A stretch of DNA of 64,000 bases. It comes from Novosphingobium sp. PhB57 (GTDB taxonomy: Bacteria; Pseudomonadota; Alphaproteobacteria; Sphingomonadales; Sphingomonadaceae). The stretch is from contig NZ_SMBO01000008.1 of assembly GCF_004342985.1 (NCBI RefSeq), positions 84,301 to 148,300 of the forward strand. The letters run 5' to 3'. The notes beneath the pieces are model-generated. The model ran no database searches and was not told the DNA's origin. It saw only the letters and a program-made list of their open reading frames with translations. The position numbers were made by a program, and so were the translations under genes. This document shows, piece after piece, positions 18,350 through 27,410 of this stretch (positions are counted from its first letter, which is position 1; each line of letters opens with the position of its first letter).

Positions 18350-19270
18350 TTAGTGGCAGGCCTTCTCCCGCAGCTGGGCGAGTCGTTCTTGGCACACAAA
18401 TTCAACTAAGTCGCGAAGCGCGCGAACACGTTCGATGATGGCGTCGAGGTCTTCCACTTGGACTTTGTAGCTCGTCGAATATCGAGCTTCGACATACGCG
18501 CGCTTGAGCAATTCGAAACGACGACGGTCGATTTTCGCCTCCCGCGGCCATGCATCGATAAGTTGCGGGGCGCTTCCTTCCGCTAGGGATCTGAGAAACT
18601 TGATATTATGCGAGCGGGGAAAATAAAGCGTCCGCACCAACAGATAACAGGAGTAAGCCGTTTCTACAGCTTGATGAAGATTAAACGTCGCATTCCGAAG
18701 CCATTCCTCATCGTCAATTGATTGCTCTAAAGATACTTGGGCGAGTTTCAGCCATCGATTGATCGCTGGAAACTTCTTTTCAAAATGCTCAGTAGCCCTT
18801 TCGCGTGCATCGGCCGGCGTCAGCGGTGTCGCTGCGACGAACCTGCTCCCCGGCCCCTCGTACAAGGCAATTCCGTCTCGAGCGATGTCTGCCCAAAAGT
18901 ACTCGCCGCGGTTGAGGCCCCGATTGACCTCATCCATTGTGTGCACGATGAAATTCACTTGCCGCCTGATCTCCGGATCCCGCTCGATCTTGTCGTCCGC
19001 GACATGCCAATATTCGGCCGTATCCGTAAGTTTCGGATGGCTGACGATGATCAGCAGATCGAAGTCGGACTGGTAGCCATTAAGCGGACGATCAACCCAG
19101 TCGGTTCGAGCATAGCTTCCGAAAAGGACGATCTTTTGGATTCTGCCGTTCTTCTTCCAAGGCTGCGTGGCGCGGGAAATCGCGACCTCAAACTCGGCCA
19201 TCAAAATGTTCTTCGCGCGCTCAAGTTCGGCTTGCTGAAGGGCTGGTAGGTGATCGATATCCTTACGCAT
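18350..19270 (-). CDS. Nucleotidyltransferase-HEPN domain protein
   Basis: A single 306-aa chain joins an N-terminal minimal nucleotidyltransferase domain (KIVLFGSYARTDWVD with the GS motif, then SDFDLLIIV with the D-x-D metal pair, residues about 45-85) to a C-terminal HEPN domain (FNLHQAVETAYSCYLL, then RSHNIKFLRSLAEG, residues about 200-290). Separate MNT and HEPN proteins form toxin-antitoxin pairs in which the transferase modifies the HEPN RNase; the fused form is widespread but poorly characterised. ATG at 19270 was chosen because the family begins with this DHLP-ALQQAELER segment; an ATG 57 nt upstream is possible. It lies between traG and the cargo with its own promoter presumed. Confidence 0.8.
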   Translation of the reverse strand: MRKDIDHLPALQQAELERAKNILMAEFEVAISRATQPWKKNGRIQKIVLFGSYARTDWVDRPLNGYQSDFDLLIIVSHPKLTDTAEYWHVADDKIERDPEIRRQVNFIVHTMDEVNRGLNRGEYFWADIARDGIALYEGPGSRFVAATPLTPADARERATEHFEKKFPAINRWLKLAQVSLEQSIDDEEWLRNATFNLHQAVETAYSCYLLVRTLYFPRSHNIKFLRSLAEGSAPQLIDAWPREAKIDRRRFELLKRAYVEARYSTSYKVQVEDLDAIIERVRALRDLVEFVCQERLAQLREKACH

Positions 19271-19719
19271 CAACGGGATTCTCGCTGCAACGCGCCGGAT
19301 TGACAAGCCCCTGTGACTAACCTTCATCAAGATTTCTGAAACTGATCCCGATCATCCGAGGTTACCCGCACCAGACCCATCCTTGCCGTTCAGTCTTCAT
19401 TTCGACGCCCCCGGGTGCGGACGTTCCGGTTCCGGCAGTTTGCGACCAGCTCAAGCCGTTTCGGCGAAGCCCCAGGAATGTCGGCTCACGCCGGAACGGG
19501 TCATCGTAGCTCTAAACTGCGGTCGAGCAGGTACGCGCCGCAGCTCGATTGTATTTTTGATGCGCTTGGAAGCGGACATTCCCACGCAACCTTAATCTGG
19601 CCCCGCTGACCGACCTTGGGACGGGCGGTGGCAAGAAGCGGCTATCTATCCGCAGACGAAATTGCTACAATGCGATACTTAATTCCATATAATGGAACTT
19701 ATTGATAGGGGGGCTGGAC
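19271..19719. other. Intergenic region at the left boundary of the glycan island
   Basis: A gap of about 450 nt between divergent genes. It holds a partial copy of the dispersed cargo repeat (19380-19470) and an AT-rich stretch just before the galactosidase gene (TACTTAATTCCATATAATGG region, 19676-19695) that may contain its promoter. No gene was supported. Confidence 0.5.
19380..19470. repeat. Dispersed cargo repeat, copy D (partial)
   Basis: Shares the GTGCGGACGTTC core and the following TTTGCGACCA-C-CAAG-CGTTT stretch with the copy at 25412-25545. It is diverged and incomplete, and non-coding. Confidence 0.45.
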
Positions 19720-22323
19720 ATGCGGCATTTCGAAGTTGAAATATCTGTCGTGAACCCAGATGGCGATCCAGCTATCTCGCAATCCGTCAAGAAGGAGGGG
19801 ACTGGACTAACCCAGCTGCACCGGCTCTCGTGCTGTATGGCGCACGGTCGGGTGAAGTCTTTATCCGTTTTCAATCAGATCCAGAAGCTCATCGCGGCGG
19901 GTGCAACAGCATTGTTATTCGCGACCGCAATGCAGCCGGTCAACGCGGAAATAGTACCCATCAATGCGCGTGCGAACACGCCAGCCCCCGTCGAGAATTA
20001 TCTCAAGATGGGAACGGGCGCAGGTCCAGGTGGCGTTATTGCCATCAACAACAGCTTCATCACCCGCGACGGCCGACCTTGGATACCGATAATGGGGGAA
20101 TTTCACTTCTCGCGCTTTCCCTCTGCTTTTTGGGAGGAGGAGTTGCTGAAGATGAAGGCGTCTGGCATTAATACTGTCGCGACGTACATCATATGGAACC
20201 AGCATGAGTTGGAACCCGACAAGCTCGATTGGTCGGGCGACCGTGACTTGCGCCGCTTCGCTCAACTCTGTGCGAAACACGGGCTGTTCCTGTACATTCG
20301 GCCAGGCCCTTGGGTTCATGCCGAAACGCGCATGGGAGGGTTGCCCGACTGGGTGGTTGAAAGCACGCGACGCCGCACGAACGATCCTGCCTATCTGGCG
20401 CAGGTGGAGCGGTTCTGGAGTGGAGTAGCAGAGTCGCTGCGCGGACTGTTGTGGAAGGATGGCGGGCCGGTCATCGGGATGCAGGTCGAGAATGAATATA
20501 ACCTCACAGGCCCCGGAAAAGGTCCCGACCATATCGCCGCCCTCAAGCGACTGGCGCACAAGCTAAACCTAGACCTGCCGCTTTATACTGTGACCGGATG
20601 GGACAATGCAGCCTACCCGCGTGGCGATGTCGCACCTGTCACCGGCGCCTATGTCGATGAGCCATGGAGCGCTTCGACCCGCGAACTACCCCCGCGTGAA
20701 GCTTATGCCTTCCGCTTCAAGAGCCGGATCGCCGCCGGTTTAGGCGCCCAGACCGAAGGCGACAAGACGCGCGTCCCCGATGCTGACAAGGACCGTGACT
20801 TGACTCCGTTTCTGGGCGCGGAATATGGGCCGGGCCTGCCAGTCATGTATCGTCGTCGCCCTTTGGTCGCACCCGACGACATCGCTGCAATGATCGTTAC
20901 CCAGATCGGGTCGGGCCTCAACCTGCTTGGCTATTATATGTATCATGGCGGAGCCAATCCGACGGCCTTCGAGCGCGGTCTTGAAGAGACGACCGCGAGC
21001 GGCAGCGCCAATGATGTGCCCCGCATTGCCTATGATTTTCAGGCGCCGATCGGCCAATATGGCGAGGTAAATCCGGTTAACGGGTATCTGCGGCCACTGC
21101 ATTATTTCCTGGCCACATTCGGTGAAGATCTGGCGCGCATGACGGCGCGTCGACCTGACGCCGTCCCTGCGACGCCCGGCGATCTCAACACGCTGCGCGC
21201 GGCGGTCCGCAGCGAAGGGGACCGCGGGTTCCTGTTTGTGAACAACTATGTACGCCAATATGCGATGGCCGAGCATCGCGATGTGCAATTCGACATCCAT
21301 CTGGCCGATGGCGACCTGCGTCTTCCCTCGCGTCCCATAACGGTCAAAAACAAAGCGTATTTCTTTTGGCCCTTCAATATGGACCTAGAAGGCACAAAGT
21401 TGCGTTGGGCGACGGCGCAGCCGATCACCCGGATCGACGGCGCCGACGGTGGGCTGCTGCATGTCTTCAGCGCCGCGAATGACGTGCCCGTCGAATTCGT
21501 TTTCACAGCCGCGGACATCGTCAGCATATCGGCACGAACGCGGCGCGACGGGGACCGGCTGATCGCGGATATCCATCCGTCGCGCACTCGGTTCGTCACC
21601 GTCAGGACTAAAGCAAACAAGACGATCCGGCTGCTGGTCCTTCCTGCTACCGACACGCGAAAGCTTTGGGTGGGCGACATGTTGGGCGTGCGACGGGTGC
21701 TTTTGAGCGACGCGGCGGTATTTAGTGAAAAGGGCAAGCTGCTGCTTCGGCAGCGCGGCGACGCGAACTTCACCTTTGCGGCCTGGCCGGCGTTACCCTC
21801 GCTTCCCGGAGTGCGCCGCGCCAGCGTCCATGACCTTCCCATCTACCGGGGGAGCGTGAACGCGGTAGCGCCGCTGAAGGTCGAGGTGAAGCAAATCCGC
21901 CAGGCATCGGCGGCGGGCCCGCTCAAGATGAGCGGTCCCAGAAACTCTGCGGTCCAACCGGTCGCCGAGGCTTTCGATGGGGCCGCTGCATGGGATATTT
22001 CGGTTCCGGAGCAGAGTCTGAAGGGGGTTGAAGATGCATGGCTCAGCATCGACTATCGGGGTGATGTTGGCAGGCTGTTCGACGGAAACACGATGCTAGA
22101 TGACAGTTTCTGGGACGGGCGCGTTTGGCATGTCGGCCTCAAGCGATTTCGCGCGCGGCTCGGAAAGCCCTGGCAACTGAGCATTGTTCCCTTACCGGCT
22201 GACGCGCCGATCTATCTTGATCAGGCCGTCCGCCCCAAGTCCGGTGAAGGAGTGGCCGCTGAACTTCGTTCTCTTACGCTTGAACCCGAATATCAACTTG
22301 AACTGGGAGCGATCCGGCCGTGA
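19720..22323 (+). CDS. Glycoside hydrolase family 35 beta-galactosidase (DUF5597 type)
   Basis: Retaining beta-galactosidase of GH35. The TIM barrel begins at IPIMGEFHFSRFP. The acid/base Glu is in MQVENEYN (about residue 257) and the nucleophile Glu in GAEYGP (about residue 368). The C-terminal 350 residues are beta-domains of the DUF5597 type. ATG at 19720 has AGGGGGG about 7 nt upstream; a later ATG at 19837 begins a better signal peptide (LIAAGATALLFATAMQPVNA), so the true start is uncertain and the enzyme is probably periplasmic. The gene is coupled to the GH78 gene by a GTGA overlap, so both likely act on the same glycan, removing terminal galactose. Confidence 0.9.
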   Translation: MRHFEVEISVVNPDGDPAISQSVKKEGTGLTQLHRLSCCMAHGRVKSLSVFNQIQKLIAAGATALLFATAMQPVNAEIVPINARANTPAPVENYLKMGTGAGPGGVIAINNSFITRDGRPWIPIMGEFHFSRFPSAFWEEELLKMKASGINTVATYIIWNQHELEPDKLDWSGDRDLRRFAQLCAKHGLFLYIRPGPWVHAETRMGGLPDWVVESTRRRTNDPAYLAQVERFWSGVAESLRGLLWKDGGPVIGMQVENEYNLTGPGKGPDHIAALKRLAHKLNLDLPLYTVTGWDNAAYPRGDVAPVTGAYVDEPWSASTRELPPREAYAFRFKSRIAAGLGAQTEGDKTRVPDADKDRDLTPFLGAEYGPGLPVMYRRRPLVAPDDIAAMIVTQIGSGLNLLGYYMYHGGANPTAFERGLEETTASGSANDVPRIAYDFQAPIGQYGEVNPVNGYLRPLHYFLATFGEDLARMTARRPDAVPATPGDLNTLRAAVRSEGDRGFLFVNNYVRQYAMAEHRDVQFDIHLADGDLRLPSRPITVKNKAYFFWPFNMDLEGTKLRWATAQPITRIDGADGGLLHVFSAANDVPVEFVFTAADIVSISARTRRDGDRLIADIHPSRTRFVTVRTKANKTIRLLVLPATDTRKLWVGDMLGVRRVLLSDAAVFSEKGKLLLRQRGDANFTFAAWPALPSLPGVRRASVHDLPIYRGSVNAVAPLKVEVKQIRQASAAGPLKMSGPRNSAVQPVAEAFDGAAAWDISVPEQSLKGVEDAWLSIDYRGDVGRLFDGNTMLDDSFWDGRVWHVGLKRFRARLGKPWQLSIVPLPADAPIYLDQAVRPKSGEGVAAELRSLTLEPEYQLELGAIRP

Positions 22324-25112
22324 GCCATGCAATGCCCTCTCGAATAACGCGGCGTCAGGCCGGCAAAATCCTTGTTGGCGGTTCTGCGGCTCTCCTGCTG
22401 CCCGCTGCCAACGGTCGACCAAGTGTGATGGCCAGGGATTGCAAGGTCGAATGGCGCGTCAATCCGGTCGGGATCGACAGCGATCGTCCGCGTTTTCGCT
22501 GGTGTCTCGATACCGGCCAGGACGCAGGGCCGGTCCGGCAGAAGGCCTTTCGCATCCGCATGATCGGCGATGTGGGAAGCGGACAGGCGGATCAGATAGT
22601 CAGCGACAGTGGCTGGGTTCGCTCATCCGAATGCCGATGGCGGCCGGCTTCTGCTTTGCCGTTGCGTTCGCACAGCCGCTATGGCTGGGAACTGGCCATT
22701 CGCGTAGAGCATGGCGCTGAAACACCATCCGTGCAGGCCGGCCATTTCGTGACCGGCCTCATGCAGCCAATGCACTGGAATGCACGGTGGATCGGGGCGG
22801 AACCGGAAGGGAATATCCTGGGCAAGGCCGTCGAATGGCGCCGCCCGATACAGGACTCCGACCGGATGCCGCTGTTGCGCGGGCAATTTGAGGAAGCGGC
22901 CCCTGTTCAGGCCGCTTTCCTGTCGGTCATCGGCCTGGGGCAGTACACGCTCGCAATCAATGGCCAGGGCCTTAATGATGATCAATTGCGGCCAGCCTGG
23001 TCGCATTATGCCGACAGCCTCTATTACGACACGTTCGATGTCAGCAATTTTCTGCGACCCGGACTGACAGTGATTTCCGCGATGCTGGGCGACGGGTTCT
23101 TCAATGTGGAGGGTGTGAAGGACCGCTACACCAAATTTATGGGATCCTATGGCCGACCCAGGCTTCTCCTCCAGTTGCGGATGATCTTCGCCGATGGGCG
23201 GGAGCGGCTTTTCTGCACGGATGATTCATGGTCCTGCGCGGCCGGTCCGGTGATTTTCTCCTCCATCTATGGCGGCGAGGATCACGACGCGCGGTTGGAA
23301 CCTCTAGGCTGGCGCGAAACGGCGATCCCGCCCGCTGCTTTCCATCCGGTTTCGCTCCTGCCCCCGCCGGGTGGCCGCCTGTTTGCCTCGCCGCTGCCGC
23401 CTATGGCGGTAATGGGCAGACTCGAAAATCCTAAGATCACGGCTCTGCCCGGCGGCGCTCTTCTCGCGGACTTCGGCTTGAACTTCGCTGGACGACCCCA
23501 CGTCATGCTCGATCGGCTCGGCGCTGGCGAGAAGCTGGTCATGAAGCCTGCCGAACTGCTGGGCGTGGACGGGCATATCGATCAGGCCAGCGCGACGGGC
23601 GCCAGCGAGCCGGGCTATAAAGGGATCGCCTTTGCCTATACCGGTTCAGGTACGGCAGGCGCGCTAGAGTGGACACCCCGTTTTACCTACACCGGCTTTC
23701 GCTACTTGGAGATGGAAGGGGTCGAGCGGAAGAATATCCGCGCACTTCGCGGCGACGTCCTACATCTGGCTGCAGAGCGAAGCGGACGGTTCGCCTGTTC
23801 GGATGAAGGACTGGTGCATATTCACCAGCTTATCGAGCAAGCCTTTCTAAGCAACTTCGCTAGTGTTCTAACTGACTGCCCGCATCGGGAAAAGCTGGGG
23901 TGGCTTGAACAGGTCTATCTCAATGCGCCGACCGCCTTCTTCAACCGCGACTGTGCAGCCTTGTACGAGAAGATCGGTCGCGACATGCGCGACGCGCAAC
24001 GCGACAATGGCATGGTGCCCTCGGTCGCCCCGGAGTTCGTCGAATTTGTCCGGCGCGACGGCAGTGACACCGATTTTCGTGATTCTCCGGAATGGGGTTG
24101 TGCGATCGTACTCGCACCCTGGGCCGCATATCGCTTCTACGGTGACACCATGGTCCTTGCCGAAAATTTCGATGCGATGCAGCGCTACGCCGCTTATCTT
24201 GAAGGACGCGCGGTCGACGGTCTGGTCGATTTTGGCTTGGGCGACTGGTTTGACATCGGTCCCTCAAAGCCGGGCAAAGCGCAATTGACTACAAGGGCCT
24301 TTACCGGGACAGCGACCCTGTTCGCAGTGTTGGCGACCATGGCCCGTATCGGCGCCTTGCTCGATCGTCCTGCCGACGCCGCGCTCTATCGTCGCAAGGC
24401 GGCCGCGGTCAAAGACAGGATCAACGCGCAATTCCTTGATCCGGCGCGTGGCATCTATGATCGCGGCAGCCAGACGGCCCAGGCGATGGCGCTCGCACTT
24501 GGCATCGCGGAACCCCGGCAGCAGCATAAGGTGCTGGCGCGCCTGATCGAGGACATAAAGCAACGCAACTATCATGTCAGCGCGGGGGATGTGGGCTTCT
24601 ACTATCTCGTTGAAGCGTTGACCCAGACAGGCGGGGCCGACATTTTATACGCAATGCTCAAAAAAACGGATGCTCCCAGCTATGGTGCCCAGATTGCGCA
24701 GGGAGCGACGGCGCTGACCGAAGCGTGGGACGCTGCTCGCCACGCATCGCAGAATCATTTTATGCTCGGCCATGCCGAAGCCTGGCTGTTTGGCGGCCTG
24801 GGCGGAATTAGAATGGACTTTACTCGAAAAGACGCCCCGATCCTGATAGCGCCGCAGCCGGTGGTAGGTGTCGAATGGACCGATGTCAGCCTGACGTCGG
24901 TCCTTGGCGATGTACGATGTGCCTGGCGTCAAGCGGACGGAGAAATTTCGATTGAGGCATCGGTCCCGACCGGCGCTCAGGCCGACCTCATTTTGCCGAC
25001 TTCGCCCTCTACACATTTGGCGTCTTCGCGATCGATGCGGCTCGGTTCGGGCCGTCATCATTTCACAGTACCTTTAGCGATCGCTAGTGCAAACGCGTCA
25101 AACCTAACGTGA
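22320..25112 (+). CDS. Glycoside hydrolase family 78 alpha-L-rhamnosidase
   Basis: Inverting alpha-L-rhamnosidase (about 930 aa). A Tat-like signal with twin arginines (SRITRRQAGKILVGG) is followed by a hydrophobic stretch. The N-terminal beta domains contain VNPVGIDSDRPRFRW. The (alpha/alpha)6 barrel carries the family motif DCPHREKLGW at about residue 518 and later GLGDWFDIGP and WDAARHASQNHFMLG. The GTG start overlaps the preceding stop (GTGA) and has GGGAG upstream; ATG four codons later is an alternative. It is predicted to be periplasmic. It works with the GH35 enzyme on a rhamnose- and galactose-containing glycan or glycoside. Confidence 0.92.
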   Translation: MSHAMPSRITRRQAGKILVGGSAALLLPAANGRPSVMARDCKVEWRVNPVGIDSDRPRFRWCLDTGQDAGPVRQKAFRIRMIGDVGSGQADQIVSDSGWVRSSECRWRPASALPLRSHSRYGWELAIRVEHGAETPSVQAGHFVTGLMQPMHWNARWIGAEPEGNILGKAVEWRRPIQDSDRMPLLRGQFEEAAPVQAAFLSVIGLGQYTLAINGQGLNDDQLRPAWSHYADSLYYDTFDVSNFLRPGLTVISAMLGDGFFNVEGVKDRYTKFMGSYGRPRLLLQLRMIFADGRERLFCTDDSWSCAAGPVIFSSIYGGEDHDARLEPLGWRETAIPPAAFHPVSLLPPPGGRLFASPLPPMAVMGRLENPKITALPGGALLADFGLNFAGRPHVMLDRLGAGEKLVMKPAELLGVDGHIDQASATGASEPGYKGIAFAYTGSGTAGALEWTPRFTYTGFRYLEMEGVERKNIRALRGDVLHLAAERSGRFACSDEGLVHIHQLIEQAFLSNFASVLTDCPHREKLGWLEQVYLNAPTAFFNRDCAALYEKIGRDMRDAQRDNGMVPSVAPEFVEFVRRDGSDTDFRDSPEWGCAIVLAPWAAYRFYGDTMVLAENFDAMQRYAAYLEGRAVDGLVDFGLGDWFDIGPSKPGKAQLTTRAFTGTATLFAVLATMARIGALLDRPADAALYRRKAAAVKDRINAQFLDPARGIYDRGSQTAQAMALALGIAEPRQQHKVLARLIEDIKQRNYHVSAGDVGFYYLVEALTQTGGADILYAMLKKTDAPSYGAQIAQGATALTEAWDAARHASQNHFMLGHAEAWLFGGLGGIRMDFTRKDAPILIAPQPVVGVEWTDVSLTSVLGDVRCAWRQADGEISIEASVPTGAQADLILPTSPSTHLASSRSMRLGSGRHHFTVPLAIASANASNLT

Positions 25113-25792
25113 ATCGGCGCGCATCCATCGTTTGCCACCTTGCCACTGAGGAATCGGCCACGCGTGGACGTAAAGGTTCGAATAACCGACCGTCCGGACT
25201 CAGGCATCCCAGTTGCCTCTGGCAGCTGATTTGGGTCGCGAGCCGCCTGCGGCATCCGCATAGGCGAAGGGCAGTTTTCCTGCCTTCGCTTCTCCGAACG
25301 CGACATTCCGGATTCGGCCAGTCCAGCCCATTCAGGGAACGATCATCAGGGCTTCAGGAATGGCAGGTGTTAGATGGGGACCTGCCATTCCCCGCCCGGC
25401 TCGCGAACGACCGTTTTGTCCCAGCCCAAGGCGTTCGACGCTGGGGCAACTCCGACCCTTTGCGGCCGTTCAATGCCATATTTTCCGTTCCCAGCTGCGG
25501 ACGTTCTGCTTTGGCGGCAGGTCGCGACCAAACTAAGACGTTTGGAGACTAACGCATGAACGGCCAAGCGTTCTGAAACCCGCCATTCACGGAGTGGGTT
25601 GGCCGGGAACCTAGACTCCATCCCGGTCGCTCTGCCGCCTGCAGTCGTTCTCGCACGTGACTGGTTCGTGGAGGTGCAGCACCGCCGCAGGGCCGGTGCC
25701 GAATTTTCGTTGTTTACTGTGGGGACGAAGAATCGGTTAGTCATCAGTCAGCTCGGACGAGACGACCGATTTTTGTCATAATCTCCCCTTAT
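25113..25792. other. Intergenic region before the sigma factor gene
   Basis: A 680-nt gap on the plus strand between the rhamnosidase and FecI-like genes. It holds repeat copy C. Short open frames have no family or ribosome site. Promoter of the sigma gene presumably lies at the right end (AT-rich, TTTTTGTCATAATC around 25770-25784). Confidence 0.5.
25412..25545. repeat. Dispersed cargo repeat, copy C
   Basis: About 130 nt that aligns with copies at 32199-32372 and 50409-50585: GTCCCAG near the start, CGACCCTTT-CGG-CGTTCA in the middle, then TTTTCCGTTCCCAG-TGCGGAC. Non-coding and diverged. Confidence 0.6.
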
Positions 25793-26377
25793 GTGCGCGA
25801 CGTGTCCGAAAAATCCTTCATACGTCACCGCCTGCACGAGGAGGATTCAGCCAATCAGTTGGATGATGGGTCATCGCTGCTCGCTAATGCCGACTGGCAT
25901 GCGGTAAGGCATGCAATCGTCGCTTATGTCCTGCGTAAAGGGCAGCCGCGCGATGTCGCTGAAGATGTGGCGCAAGAGAGCCTATACAAATTAGTCGCCT
26001 ATACCCGGCAAGGCCGCCCGGCGAGCCTTTACGGGCTGGCGCTCAAGATCGCGGGCAACAGCCTGATCGACCGGGTTCGTGGGGAAACCCGTTTCGGCGC
26101 GCCAGTGGACGAGACTTACGCCTGCGAGGCGCCTCTTCCCGACAAGGTGGCCGAAGATCGCCAGCAACTGGAGAGGCTCAATGCGGCGCTTGAGGGTATC
26201 CCATCGCTGCGACGTGCGGTCCTGATGCGCAGAAGGGTGGAAAACCAGTCACATGCGCGCATCGCGGCGGAGTTGGGCCTTTCCATTGCCGCCGTCGAGA
26301 AGCATATCGTGCGGGGACTTGGCGATTTGCGCAAGGCCATGGCGGATCGCGTCGCTCGCGGTAAGGGAAAGTCGTGA
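25793..26377 (+). CDS. FecI-like ECF sigma factor
   Basis: Extracytoplasmic-function sigma factor of 194 aa. Region 2 covers about residues 35-100 (RDVAEDVAQESLYKLV, LYGLALKIAGNSLIDRVR) and region 4 about 130-180 (IPSLRRAVLMRRRVENQSHA, LGLSIAAVEKHIVRGL). It should direct RNA polymerase to the promoter of the TonB receptor downstream. GTG start; no strong ribosome site is visible. Its end overlaps the fecR-like gene by four bases. Confidence 0.9.
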   Translation: MRDVSEKSFIRHRLHEEDSANQLDDGSSLLANADWHAVRHAIVAYVLRKGQPRDVAEDVAQESLYKLVAYTRQGRPASLYGLALKIAGNSLIDRVRGETRFGAPVDETYACEAPLPDKVAEDRQQLERLNAALEGIPSLRRAVLMRRRVENQSHARIAAELGLSIAAVEKHIVRGLGDLRKAMADRVARGKGKS

Positions 26378-27309
26378 CGCGCGAGGACATCGATAGCCAG
26401 GCCGCCTTCTGGGTCGATCGCATGAACCGACCGGTGTTCGATCCGGAGGAGGGGGTGGCATTCGACCGCTGGATGGGTAGCGATCCCGCGCACCGGGAAG
26501 CCTACGCCGCCATGTCCGCAATCTGGGAAGACGACGTGCCGGGACTGGCTCGGCTGGACGTCTCCGCCGTGAGTCCCGCAGCGGTGGCCGAGATCTGCAC
26601 GGGCGAGGGCAGGCTCCGGAAAACCATGATCTTTGCTGCGGCTGCCGTCGCCGTGCTGGCGGTGGGCATCGGCGCTGTCACGCGCCTGATGCCGCATACT
26701 TATTCCAGTACACCCGGGGCGGGCGCGACCATCGCCCTTGCCGACGGTTCACAGGTGCGCCTAGGCGGAAACAGCGCGATTACCGTGCAGTACCTGCCCT
26801 GGCACCGCAGCATTGAATTGACGCGCGGAGAGGCTGCGTTCGACGTGGTGCGCGATACCTCGCGCCCCTTTGCGGTGGATACGGGAGGCGCTCAGGTCGT
26901 TGTGCTGGGCACCGCGTTCCATGTCGACCGGCTTGGCAAAGATGCGATGGCCGTGCAGGTTTCGCGCGGGGCAGTGCAGGTGTGCGCCGGGGATCGGACT
27001 GAGGGACTGGCCGCCGGACAGGCCGCGCGAATATCGGGCAAGGTCATTCATCGCGTAGCATTGCAGGAAGAGGATCGTAACTGGGAAGCAGGCTGGTTCG
27101 TCGCACATGATGTGCCGCTCTCCGATTTGGTCGAAAAGCTGCGACGTTATAGTCATCGCGCGATTCATATTCCGGATCCGGGAATATCCAAACGTCTCAT
27201 CGTCGGCCGTTTCAAGGTCTCGGAACCGGAAGCTGCGCTGGAAGCGGTCAGGGTCTCTTATGGTCTGAAGGTTATCGAAAAATCTGGCGGCATTTTTATA
27301 ACGTCATGA
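26374..27309 (+). CDS. FecR-like anti-sigma regulator
   Basis: Inner-membrane sigma regulator of 311 aa. The N-terminal DUF4880-type cytoplasmic domain has the ID-QAAFWVDRM and FDRWMGSDPAHREAY motifs. One membrane helix lies at about residues 86-105. The periplasmic FecR domain follows (IALADGSQVRLGGNSAI, ELTRGEAAFDVVRD, VVVLGTAFHVD), with a C-terminal DUF4974/STN-like end. It would receive the signal from the receptor's N-terminal domain and control the sigma factor. It is coupled to the sigma gene by a four-base overlap. Confidence 0.92.
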   Translation: MTREDIDSQAAFWVDRMNRPVFDPEEGVAFDRWMGSDPAHREAYAAMSAIWEDDVPGLARLDVSAVSPAAVAEICTGEGRLRKTMIFAAAAVAVLAVGIGAVTRLMPHTYSSTPGAGATIALADGSQVRLGGNSAITVQYLPWHRSIELTRGEAAFDVVRDTSRPFAVDTGGAQVVVLGTAFHVDRLGKDAMAVQVSRGAVQVCAGDRTEGLAAGQAARISGKVIHRVALQEEDRNWEAGWFVAHDVPLSDLVEKLRRYSHRAIHIPDPGISKRLIVGRFKVSEPEAALEAVRVSYGLKVIEKSGGIFITS

Positions 27310-27349
27310 AAATGAAGTAAAAAAGACGCTGAACTTTCATAACAAAATT

Positions 27350-27378
27350 TGTCCGGATTGATCTTCGCGCGTCGTTTT
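27350..27378 (+). promoter_or_regulatory. Possible ECF-type promoter of the TonB receptor gene
   Basis: TGTCCGG followed about 14 nt later by CGTCGTTTT, 33-60 nt before the receptor ATG. The CGTC core resembles -10 elements of ECF sigma promoters. There is no second copy in the window to confirm it. Confidence 0.3.
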
Positions 27379-27410
27379 AATCCCCGAACCACTAGTCGGG
27401 GGACTGCATC

